Source: Cordilura impudica (taxonomy: Eukaryota > Arthropoda > Insecta > Diptera > Scathophagidae). Taken from it: a stretch of DNA of 64,000 nucleotides. The stretch's first letter is position 1. Each line of letters opens with the position of its first letter. Under the pieces are notes generated by a model. The model was not told the DNA's origin and searched no databases. It saw nothing but the letters and a program-made list of their open reading frames with translations. The DNA lies in assembly GCA_963682025.1 (NCBI GenBank), contig OY821517.1, positions 17,758,048 through 17,822,047 on the forward strand. Direction: 5' to 3'. Below are positions 44,775 through 54,589 of the stretch, one piece after another. Position numbers and translations under genes: made by a program.

Positions 44775-46748
44775 GTATATATTATTACAAAAATGTCTTA
44801 GAGGTAAAAAAGTTATAATTTAAAATTTTAATTCCTATGAAAAATTTTAAGCATTTAGTTTTTGTTAAATTTTGCCAGCCACCATTAAGACGAATTTAAT
44901 TTTCTTTAGACATCAAATATTTTTCAATTTAACTCATCTTAATCAAGAAGTTAAGTATAAAATTTATAGTATTAAAACTTATGGTAAGTAATAAATCAAA
45001 CATATTTAAACATATGAAAAATGTTTATGTTTATGATTTTCAACCTCTTCTTATATTTGTCTTAATAACTTTTAGACATATTTAAAAAAAAATCCCATCA
45101 TATATTTAAGATAATAGTAAATTAGTTTGAACATTTGGACAACATACAAAATCTTTCATTTTAATAACTTTTTTTTGTTAATGAAGCCATAAAATCTAAT
45201 GGCCAAACAAATTGAATAGTATAGCCTTAAATAAAAAACAAAATTGGAAAAAAAAACTTAACAGGAGCCTGCAGAGTTTTAATTAGAAGCTCTATAAAGT
45301 TTAATTAAAAATATGATTAAAAACGAGTACACTGCTTTTGTGTTAACAAGAGAATATGCAAAATTAACCAGAAAATTGTTAGCATTCACAACACTATACT
45401 TAAACAAAACAATTGTATGATTTATGATGGAAAAAAGTAATCATATAAACAACAAAAACATTTCTTTTTTTCGACATTTTTATTTGTATTTAGAGGGCAT
45501 CTCTTTTTTGAAGTAAACCAAAAATAAATCCGAAAAAAAAATAAATAAAAGTTTTTGTAGCTAAATGAACAATCATGGAAAACCAATTTAATTAAATGAG
45601 ATATCCAACAGTTATTTGATTCAAATACATACATCTTTATTGAACAGCTATAATAACAATAACAACAACAACAAAACAACATACCGACAAAAAAAAACAT
45701 AAGAAAAGAAATCTAATTAGAAATAAAACATAAAAATTTAATTTAAACATGTTTTTCTGTTTTGTTTTTTTTTTTTCTTTTAATAAAAATCGACAAAAAA
45801 AAAAAACGATATATTGAGCAAATTCATTGTTACATTGAAACAAGGCGTAAGATCAGTAAAAAAAGGTGTTGGCATATGGTAACATAAGTCCGCATATTTA
45901 AAAAAAAGCATCATAGAAAGAAAAAATAACTATTACAACAAGCCAACAAACTCTACTAACAACATGATTGAGCATAATTGAAACTTTTTGAAAAATGTTC
46001 ACTAACTCTCAACACTTACAAAAGATACCATGGCCAGTAACTACTGCTGCTGCTGTCGAAGACAAAGTACTAGAAAAAAAAATAAAAATAGTATACAAAA
46101 CAAAACCCATGCACCTAAAGATCTTCAAAATCATGTAACACTTCATAAACCATGCTGCAGTTACTTGAGAGAGAGAAAAAAAAACAACTTCAATTTTAGC
46201 ATTTCTTAGTACGAAATATGTAAATATGCGTTATAAGAAAATTTATGTTTAGCATTAACTTTGTTAACTTAATAGTTTTTCATTTATTTTTTTTTTTCTT
46301 GTGTTTTTTCTAAACATTTAAATGCATAAAAAAAACTACTGTCCAAGAGTCGTAGACCGTTTTTTTTTTTTCTTTACAAACAACTAATGACCACTAAACT
46401 TGAATAATATTTTTTCATTAACTGTAGTAATATACATTTAACAAATAGGCATATTTAACATTAGGGGTATTCAAAGATGTGTTACGTTAAATATACTTAT
46501 ATATATTTTAAATTTTTTATCCACTCAAGTTAGGGTGAAATATAGTAAAACCTCCAAACCTCCAGTATAGTAAAACATTAATGTTCAGCAAATCAAGTTG
46601 GACTGATTTTATCAAATAAAATCTGCAAAAAATTCTCATTCTTTTCATTTTTTATAAAAGTTTTGAATGTTTAGGGCGTACGAACCTTATTTATTAGTAG
46701 AGTGAAGAGATATATATTTATGAGTGATATTTTTAATCTTATATATAA
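44775..46748. other. Intronic stretch, nothing recognised
   Basis: AT-rich. ORFs at 45422-45843 are T-rich and fortuitous. A short CTG run (46046-46057) sits in a slightly GC-richer patch. Confidence 0.5.
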
Positions 46749-47516
46749 AAAGTGAGAAAATTATAGTCGGTCTAGACCGGCTATACGATACCCTACACCA
46801 TGGTTTAGAGACTCTATCTCTTCGGCCCAACTAATTGGATATAGAAAATAAGCATAAACCAAATTTGAGTGGCATTATTTATTTTTTTGGCTGCAGATCG
46901 GATCGGATGCTATATCTATATGGGGACGAGGTCGAAAATGAACCGATACTGACCATATTTGGTACAGTCATTTATATTTTGAAAAAATATAAACAAACCA
47001 AATTTGAGACAAATCTGTGCAATATTTTTGTTTTTTTTATAGATTTAAGTGAAAATCGGGAAGCGGCTTTATATGGGGGCTATGACGAGGAATTGCCATA
47101 TCGGGTCCATTTTTTAACAACTGAAACATGGATGTAATAAACCCACACAAACTCAATTTGACTGAGATCTATATAATAATTTGGATCTTATGGCAATTTA
47201 TGTCGATTTCATAGGGGTCATTTGTATGGGGACTATGTCTAAACATGGACTGACAATAGCGTTCATCCTATGGCCGATAAAAGGTTATCTACCAAATTTC
47301 ATTATAATATATTCATATTTGTGACCTGCAGTTTGATTACAAGGTTTACATGGACACACAGACGGACAGACGGACGGTCATCGCTAAATCGACCCAGAAG
47401 GTGGTTCTGACTCGACCGGTATAATAAAAGATGGGTCTAGGTCAAATATTTTTGGTAGTTACAAACAGCATCACAATGTCATTATATCCAAACCACATGG
47501 TGGTATAGGGTATAAA
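46749..47516 (+). mobile_element. GTCY-1 element, copy i
   Basis: AAGTGAGAAAATTATAG with the palindrome (one mismatch), body, GACGGACAGACGGACGG near 47361 and the final hairpin CCACATGGTGG-TATAGGG. Confidence 0.88.
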
Positions 47517-47845
47517 AATGGATGTATGTTTGTTTGTCCTTTATAGGAGACTACACCACAGGACCGATCGTCTTGAAATTTTTACGGTAGGTAACTGCCT
47601 AGCCGGAAGGAAAAATAGGCTATATGTTTTTGGAATTTTTCAAGTGGGCATGACACGTCCCACGTCCAGCAAGAGCTCCGAAGCTGCGCCCATGTACATA
47701 TTAAACAAATTTGAAGAGTTGCGAAAAAATGGGCGGGATCGGGCCAATGGGCGTGACACCCACCATACAGAGTAAATTTTTAATGTCATATATCTAGATT
47801 ACTGCAATAGATAAAGTCTTGGGACTTAGTGTGAGTTCATAAGTT
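47517..47845 (+). mobile_element. Helitron A-like unit, left arm
   Basis: ATGGATGTATGTTTGTTTG, GAGACTACACC, GACCGATCGTCTTGAAAT, then one array unit (GGGCGGGATCGGG...GTGAGTTCATAAG). Confidence 0.7.
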
Positions 47846-48055
47846 ACACAGTACAACATTTTTCAGCTCATTGTTTTGGGACTCAATACTGAGAATTGCA
47901 AATGAAAGTAGCCCGAAAAATAAGAACTTCTGCATCATTACTTTTGTCAAGTTGGCTGCCATTATAATTTAATGGCCGTACGAATTTTTTTGCTCAACGT
48001 GGATTTTTATCACTTTTTGTATATTTTAACACGGTTATAACTCGGTAACCGTACG

Positions 48056-48340
48056 GAATATCTCTTTTGTGTCTGATATTAAATAAGAGAAAATAAAAGC
48101 GGAACAAACGTACCCGAAAACAGTGCATCCAGTGCCTTAAAAATCGCAAAAATGCCAATTTTCTCCCAATTTTTCCTCATTTTCACCTTTTTTGCTAAAT
48201 AACTGGAATATCTCTTTTGTGTGTGAAACAAAGCTGTAGATATTGGATATGAGAAAGAAAGCGTAACAAACCTACCCGAAAAAAGTGTATCCAGTGCCTT
48301 AAAAACCGCAAAAATGCCCATTTTCCCTCCATTTTTTCCC
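48056..48340. repeat. Tandem duplication of about 140 bp in E3
   Basis: GGAATATCTCTTTTGTGTCTG through CCTTAAAAATCGCAAAAATG is repeated once with changes (second copy from about 48203). Confidence 0.8.
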
Positions 48341-48341
48341 C

Positions 48342-49132
48342 ATTGATACCTTTCTGGCACAATTACCTCAGGAATTGGGCGAACAAGGAGAGAGGTTACA
48401 CCAGTAGTGCGATTCTGTAAATTTTAACGATCCGACAATTGCAAAATATATCGACAGCTATTATTGTTTGCACTAACGATTAAGTGATTAACTAAGTACA
48501 CCTTAACGGCAGCCGACAAATCTATTTTTCTATTTATTTAAATTGTAAACGAGTGGCATCTCTGTCAAAATAAGCGAAAAACGCAAAGAAGAATTAAAAA
48601 AAAACAAATCACTTCGCGTTTGACAGGATGATTTTATGTTTATGTTTAATTTCTTTATTTTTTTATTAATATTTTTGTTTATTTTTTTGAAAATAAAATA
48701 ATGTATTGAATTTGCTATTTAATTTTTTTATTTATTAAAAAAGTTTTTATAGTAAAAGCAAAATATTTTCACTATTTTATGATTTTTATTTATGAATGAC
48801 GACGTTTCAACCTAAAAATTTAACTTTTTATCGACTGAATAAACACAAACATGGTTGTCGTTAAGATAACAACAACAGCTGACTTTAACAATAGCGAATG
48901 ACGATTAAAAATTCTACTGAATACCAAATTCGATAATTTTGTTGTTTTCTTTTTTAACGATTCGATTATCGTTTAAAGAAGTTCCTGAATCGCGCTACAG
49001 GTAACCATGCCAATGGAAAAGCGATTCAAAGGCAAAAAATTAGATGCATTGCTTGCGGAGGTTTATTGGTGGAGTTCTAAAATTATGCTGTTTGAAGATG
49101 TAAGCCCCGAAGATGAAGATGAAAATATATAA
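48342..49132 (+). pseudogene. E3 transposase, C-terminal remnant split by MITE C
   Basis: Before the MITE the frame reads IDTFLAQLPQELGEQGERLH; after it QVT, then MEKRFKGKKLDALLAEVYWW and SSKIMLFEDVSPEDEDENI with a TAA stop at 49130-49132. E1 has CFLENLGDFSEEQGERFHQD at the same place and E2 has EHGERFHQVT then GKKLDSLLGDICW. The frame is preserved across the 593-bp insertion plus its 3-bp duplication. The N-terminal nine tenths of the protein are gone. Confidence 0.75.
48405..48997. mobile_element. MITE C, copy 2 (Harbinger-like, CAG duplication)
   Basis: 593 bp with ends TAGTGCGATTC / GAATCGCGCTA, flanked by CAG at 48402-48404 and 48998-49000. The uninterrupted site would read ACACCAGGTAACC within the E3 transposase frame. 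That fits a 3-bp CAG duplication in an ACCWGGT-type target. Sister copy at 11667-12229. Confidence 0.8.
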
Positions 49133-49328
49133 AAAGTATATGGCCATTAAATTATAATAACAGCCAACTTGACAAAAATATTGATGCTGAGGGTCCTATT
49201 TTTCGGGCTACTTTCAGTTGCAATTCTCAGAATTGAGTCCCAAATCAGTGAGCTGAAAAACGTTGTACTGTGTAACTTATGAACTCACACTAAATCCCAA
49301 GACTTTATCTATTACAATACTCTATATA

Positions 49329-49764
49329 TCTGTGGTCACAAGCAATAATCGCCTAACTCGAAAATCATGCTTTTGAGAAAAATAGCTTTTTATATAAATG
49401 TAATAGGGCTTCATTACGACTTAGGTCAGAATATTTGTATTAATATCTTTTTAAAAAGTAGTGTTGGAGAAATGAGGATTTCACGTAAATATAAAGATTT
49501 TTTAGTAGAATACGACAGCATACATAACTCAAATCGGCGAAAATCATTCTTTCGAGAAAAATAACTGTTTATATGTTTATATAAATGTAATGGAGCTTTG
49601 TTACGACTTAGGTCAGTATGTTTGCATTAATAACTTATTAATAAGAAGTGGTAGCGAAATGGGGATTTCACGTAACTATAAAGCGTTTTTAGCAGAATAT
49701 GACAGCATACATAACTCAAATCCTTCTTAAGTCGACTTAGGCGGTTATCGCTTGTGACCACAGA
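49329..49764. mobile_element. MITE D, copy 2 (body duplicated)
   Basis: Ends TCTGTGGTCACAAGC / GCTTGTGACCACAGA, flanked by TA (49327-49328, 49765-49766). The internal region (AAAATCAT.CTTTCGAGAAAA to CATACATAACTCAAATC) is present twice in tandem, about 186 bp each, where copy 1 has it once. Confidence 0.85.
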
Positions 49765-50031
49765 TATATGACATTAAAAATTTACTTTGTATGGTGGGTG
49801 TCACGCCCATTGGCCCGATCCCGCCCATGTCATAGTACTCCAGATATTATATCTTAAAATTAAATGTTAAAAATTCACTTTATATGGGAGGTGTCACGAC
49901 CACTTGAAAAATCCCAAATATATATAGCTTATTTTTCCTTCCGGGTAGACAGTTACCTACTGTAAAAATTTCAAGACGATCGGTCCAGTGGTGTAGTCTC
50001 CTATAAAGGACAAACAAACAAACATCCATTT
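49765..50031 (-). mobile_element. Helitron A-like unit, right arm
   Basis: Inverted counterpart of 47517-47845, ending GGACAAACAAACAAACATCC. The array unit continues at 49278-49328 on the other side of the MITE D insertion. Confidence 0.7.
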
Positions 50032-50537
50032 TTATACCCTATACCACTATGTGGTTTGGATATAATGACTTTGTGCTGCTGTTTGTAACTACCAAAATAT
50101 TTGAGCTAGACCCATCTTTTGTTATACCGATCGAGTCAGAATCACTTCCTGAGTCCATTTAGCGATTTCCTTCCGTCCGTCCGTCTGTGTGTCCATGTAA
50201 ACCTTGTAATCAAACTACAGGTCGCAAATATTAATATATTTTAATTAAATTTTTTATATATACTTTTATCGGCCATATATGCTTTTATCGGCTATTGAAA
50301 TTGGTGAAATTCAGTCCATGTTCAGACCTAGTCCCCATACAAGTGACCCCTATGAAATCGACCTTAATTAGCATAAGATCCACATTATTATATTGATCTC
50401 GGTCAAATTGGGTTTGGGTGTGTTTATTACTCACATTCATCAGTAGTCCAAAAATAAACCCTAAAGGACAATTCTTAATCAAAGCCGTATAGTCATAGTT
50501 GTATAGTAGGTCTAAACCGACCGTAATTTTCTTGTTT
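50032..50537 (-). mobile_element. GTCY-1 element, copy j (internally deleted)
   Basis: TATACCCTATACCACTATG, a CCGTCCGTCCGTCTGTG tract at about 50174, a shortened body and a degraded palindrome at about 50500-50524. Confidence 0.85.
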
Positions 50538-50638
50538 ATTATGTGATACTAGATTACAATGTTATCATCTGGTGGCTACAACTAAGCTTCTTTCTACTAC
50601 CAAATGTGTATTAATGTATAGCTACAATATGTGTCAAT

Positions 50639-51000
50639 TTTCTACTTATATATAAAAAAGCAAAGTATGTATGTATGTTTGTTTATAGCTTATAGAAGAC
50701 TAAACCATTGGACCGATCTTCCGGTGCAGGTGTGTCACCTCCAATACAAAATGAATTTTTAATATCATATATATTGAGAGCTACTACAGGGAGAGGTTTG
50801 CAAATTTGTGTGCTAGTTGCCACGCCGAAAAATGGTGGGCGTGGCACCATACATAGTAATTATTCAACGTCATATATCTCGAGTACTATGACAGATACAG
50901 ATTTGAAAATTTGTCCAAGGTCATGTATTATTAATGTGAGTAGACGGACGAAAAATTGGCAAGATCGTCCATCCGATATTAATGAGAGTATTTAGATAAA
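50639..51000 (+). mobile_element. Helitron A-like copy
   Basis: TCTACTTATATATAAAAAAG, GTATGTATGTTTGTTTATAG and GACTAAACCATTGGACCGATC, followed by two array units with GGTGGGCGTGGCACC and TTATTAATGTGAGTAG. 3' end not seen. Confidence 0.6.
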
Positions 51001-51103
51001 AAATGGTAAGGATAAATGGAAAATAAATGGATTTTGAATTTGATAAAACAATACAAATGGCTAATGTACCCGGCAGCTTTAGGCGCCTTATGACTACTGA
51101 TCT

Positions 51104-51690
51104 ATATATATAAAATTTATTTTCTGTTTGTTTGTTTTACCGCTATACAAATTTTTATTTTTCAACGGATTTCTCTGAAATTTGGTACACACGATCTCCG
51201 TACTACAGGAAATGTCGCCATGTGATTCTTACCGACCACGCCTACTTTTACGCCCACTTTTTGTATAAAATTCATTTTCTGTTTTTTTGGTATATTTGTT
51301 CGCTATACAAATTTTTATTTTTCAACGGATTTCTCTGAAATTTGGTATACACAATCTCTGTACTCCAGGCAAGATCACTCGCCAAATGCTTCTTACCGGC
51401 CACGACTAATTTTGCGCCTACTTCTATGTATATAAAATTTATTTGTTTTCCTTTTATTTGTTTCTTTGTTTGACTGCAATACAAACTTTTATTTTTCAAC
51501 GTCTTTCTCTGCAATTTTGGTACACCTGATCTCTGCACTCCAGCGAAGGTCAGATTATATATCTGTCTGACCACGCCTACCTTTACGCCCACTTTTTTAT
51601 AAAACTCATTTTCTATTTTTTGGTACATTTGTTCGCTATACAAATTTGTATTTTTCAACGGATTTCTCTGAAATTTGGTACACACGGGAA
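51104..51690 (+). repeat. Tandem array of about 165-bp units (Helitron-like)
   Basis: About 3.5 units, each starting TATATAAAATTTATTTTCTG, then CGCTATACAAATTTTTATTT, CAACGGATTTCTCTGAAATT and ACCACGCCTACTTTTACGCC. Starts lie near 51104, 51262, 51425 and 51595. Confidence 0.85.
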
Positions 51691-51938
51691 TTACTTTACG
51701 TTAAAAAAATTCCCAAAATTTAAAAAAGGTCTCCAAAAGAAATGAACAGATTCCCCATTATTTTTAAAAATGGAATAAAACAATGAACTTACTCCCCAAA
51801 TTCGTTCTTAAATATTTTTTTTTTACATATTTTTATTTAATGAATTTTGTTAAATATTTATTTAAGTGAAAATTTGCATACTGATCTCAATATCTGTCCT
51901 GCAATATACGCATTTAAAATCTGTATTCTTTTCAATAG
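51691..51938. other. AT-rich stretch
   Basis: GAACTTACTCCCCAAA-like motifs resemble 53210-53270 on the other side of the following insertions. No gene seen. Confidence 0.4.
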
Positions 51939-52070
51939 CATCATCTCGACAAGCTCGCGGAACGCAGCTCAGCTTTGTTAAGAGAAGCTGAAATGCCTGA
52001 ATCTACTCAAGTGCGTCTAGAAATCCAGCGGCTAAGACAAGCTGAATCCAGGGACTCGGAAACTCCTTAA
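51939..52070 (+). pseudogene. Fragment resembling a Helitron-encoded protein linker
   Basis: 44 open codons ending at a stop: HHLDKLAERSSALLREAEMP, then ESTQVRLEIQRLRQAESRDS. The repeated R-x-A-E-x-P-E type pattern resembles the charged repeats upstream of the replication-initiator domain in Helitron/PIF1-like proteins. It is short, so the call is tentative. It ends exactly where the next inverted-repeat element begins. Confidence 0.3.
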
Positions 52071-52071
52071 A

Positions 52072-53016
52072 CGACTGGGTACGTTCGTAAATGCAGTAAA
52101 TTTGTGCATCACTGCGGCAGTTATGCCAAGTTTTTGTAGCTGATGCACGATCAGTTGTTGCAGATGCTTTGTTACTGCTCAACAATTGCACAGAGTTTGC
52201 TTTTTAGAACGTTTTGCAAAAGATAAAAAACATGTTCACCACAATAACATTAACAAATATTATTGAAAATCTTGATTCTAAAAATTACAACTTTTTGTTA
52301 ACTTATAATAAAAACAGAATTAAAAGAAAGATGACACGACTTTTGGTTATTAGAAATCAATTAAAACGAAAAAGAAGACGGATTCCTAAATTACAAAATT
52401 ACTTTGAAATAATAAAACGATATTATTTAAATTTGTATTAATAATTTTTATATAATGCACTACTTACTCTTCCATTCCGCACCAATGTTTAATTTTTTTT
52501 TTAACTTCGCTCTCTATTGCATCAGTAATTAAAACAAGTAAGAAAATTATAGTCGGTCTAGACCATGGACATGGACCGATTCTCAATAGCATTTATCCCA
52601 TGGCCGATAAAAGCTTATGTACCAAATTTCATCAAAATATATTCATATTTGCGACCTGCAGTTTGATTACAAGCTTTACATGGACACACAGAGGGACGGA
52701 CGGACGGACGGACGGACGGACATCGTTAAATCGAATCAGACAGTGATTCTGATTCGATCGGTATAATAAAAGATGGGTCTAGGTCAAATATTTTTGGTAG
52801 TTACAAACAGCAGCACAAAGTCATTATACCCAAACCACATAGTGGTATAGGGTATAATGATGCCATAGTTGCAAAAATTTGCGGCAGCACTGTCAATTGT
52901 TTGCATAAAAAAACTTTTGACGGAAATCAGTGCTGCCAAGTGATGCTTTTTTGAACGTTTTACTTTTATTATGCTGCAGTGATGCATAACTACTGCATTT
53001 ACGAACGTACCCACTG
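52072..53016. mobile_element. Inverted-repeat element, hAT-like tips
   Basis: Left CGACTGGGTACGTTCGTAAA and right (reverse) CAGTGGGTACGTTCGTAAA begin inverted arms of about 55 bp containing TGCATCACTGC. It carries a Lys/Arg-rich 75-codon ORF (52214-52441, RNQLKRKRRRIPKLQNYFE) that may be a transposase relic. It is interrupted by GTCY-1 copy k. No target duplication seen. Confidence 0.5.
52533..52857 (+). mobile_element. GTCY-1 element, copy k (short, central deletion)
   Basis: AACAAGTAAGAAAATTATAG and half of the palindrome are joined directly to the GACCGATTCTCAATAGC segment. Then come GGAC x5 (52693-52720) and the full 3' hairpin. Confidence 0.85.
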
Positions 53017-54589
53017 TTTTTGTCATAGACAATTTTATGTCGCCTGTTCCAGAGTATAATATTTTCGTATATGCACCAGAAGGAAAAACCAGAAATGTTG
53101 TATATCACAAAGCTCTTGAATAACTAAAATTCGTAACTTTTAGACATCATACACTCAAAATACTCCATGCATAAACATAGTTAGTTTTAATGGTAAGCAG
53201 GCGCCGAGTACTTAGTCCCCAATGAATAAATTCCCAAAAAAAATGAACTTATTCCCCAAAAAATGGTGGAATGGATTTATAAAGACGTACTTATAGGAAG
53301 TGTTTTAAAAAATATCTATTCCATAGAGGTGATTTATCATGACTTATTAGCACTGGCTAAAATAGAAAAGGACAACGTTCGTCCTTCCTTAAATTCGTTG
53401 AGAATGATTTCACTCTTCACAACATCCGGATACCAGAAATATCATCTACTTCATTTAAATGGATTTATTTTTCTACTGCGATAAAAATGTTTCTCTAGTT
53501 CGAGGGTTTAGGTAAGAACAACGATGATTCTGTTAAAACTAAACGTTTTGCATTTCTTCCAATTTAATTCAGTTTGGTTTAATAAACTGAGTATTCCATA
53601 TGAAAACCATATATATTTTTTTTACAGAAGTCTCCGTTAAAAGTTCTAGATAATTGCAAGAAAAGTAATTTAAGAAAAATAATTTAAATAGAAATTATTC
53701 TGCTAGTAGCGCATAATTTTGAACTTCCTTAATATTTAGCATCATCATTATAATATTTTATCAAATGGTAGCCAACACTAATACTATTACTATTTAAATA
53801 ATGCTCGCTAGAACATGTGTTTAAGCTTATGTTCGGTAAGATGGAAAAAATTGTCCACTAAATGCCTATAATTCAGTTAATTTTAAATCGTGGGATTAAA
53901 ATGCTGTTTTCTCTCTTTTTGCACAGTTTACCATTTAAACAGCCACAGTAGTTGACTGAAGCTGAAGTTGATGTTGGAGCAGTATGTTTGATATACGAGC
54001 TGTAGTTAGTTTCGTACATACGTGCACGTAAAGTGGCAAAATGTGTCAGTTAATTATGTTGACTCTTAAATGAATAAAGTTGTTTGGTCCGCCTTTTTTG
54101 CAATTTTGCGTATGATCATTACTTGGTAAGATTTTTATGGCTTATAAATTACGGTAACTATTTTTCTTATATATAAGAAAGAAGTCGATTTAAAAAGTTG
54201 AAATCGTCATCACAATTTCTGTTATTGAAGCCATAATGTATATTATATAGTTAATGTTGTTAAATAAATATCTGTTCTAAATTATTTATAAATTGAGTTT
54301 GGTAAGCTCCTAATAATCTATAATAGCGGTTATATATAAATTTTTATAGTTATTATAAGATTAATATTTTTATAACAGCTTGTAGTTCGTTAATGTTCAA
54401 AATTAATTTAAGACTGTTTAAATATCTTTCTAATGGTTAAATTCCTATTCGTGACTAATGTAAATTTAAGAGAATTGTTAAAGCAAAAGCTTTATATTTA
54501 GATTCTATTAAACTGAGCATAACATAGCATTAAATGGCCGCCTAACTATTAACTGGCAGGTAACCAAATCCAGATTTTATAATTTATAT
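53017..54589. other. Intronic stretch, nothing recognised
   Basis: A 73-codon ORF at 53263-53484 (MVEWIYKDVLIGSVLKNIYS...) has no features I recognise. No exon or repeat was found. Confidence 0.45.

Larger units (their letters stand above)
47846..49277 (+). mobile_element. E3: third E-family element (remnant)
   Basis: Inverted ends of about 145 bp starting ACACAGTACAACATTTTTC (left) and the reverse of GAAAAACGTTGTACTGTGT (right). They run through GTAGCCCGAAAAATA to GTCAAGTTGGCTG. It carries transposase C-terminal remnants at 48342-49132. Its true limits are uncertain because the inverted similarity continues outward into Helitron A and GTCY-1. Confidence 0.6.
46749..50537. repeat. Large interrupted palindrome
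   Basis: Both arms read, from outside in: GTCY-1 element, Helitron A unit (TGTTTGTTTGTCC...), then about 150 bp starting TACACAGTACAAC. Left arm 46749 to about 47995; right arm about 49118-50537. The right arm carries a MITE D insertion and a shorter GTCY-1 copy. The centre holds E3 transposase remnants and MITE C. Confidence 0.85.

Noticed and set aside
52214..52441. 75-codon Lys/Arg-rich ORF as an independent gene
   Set aside because: It lies inside an inverted-repeat element and is more likely a transposase relic or chance. It is noted within that element.
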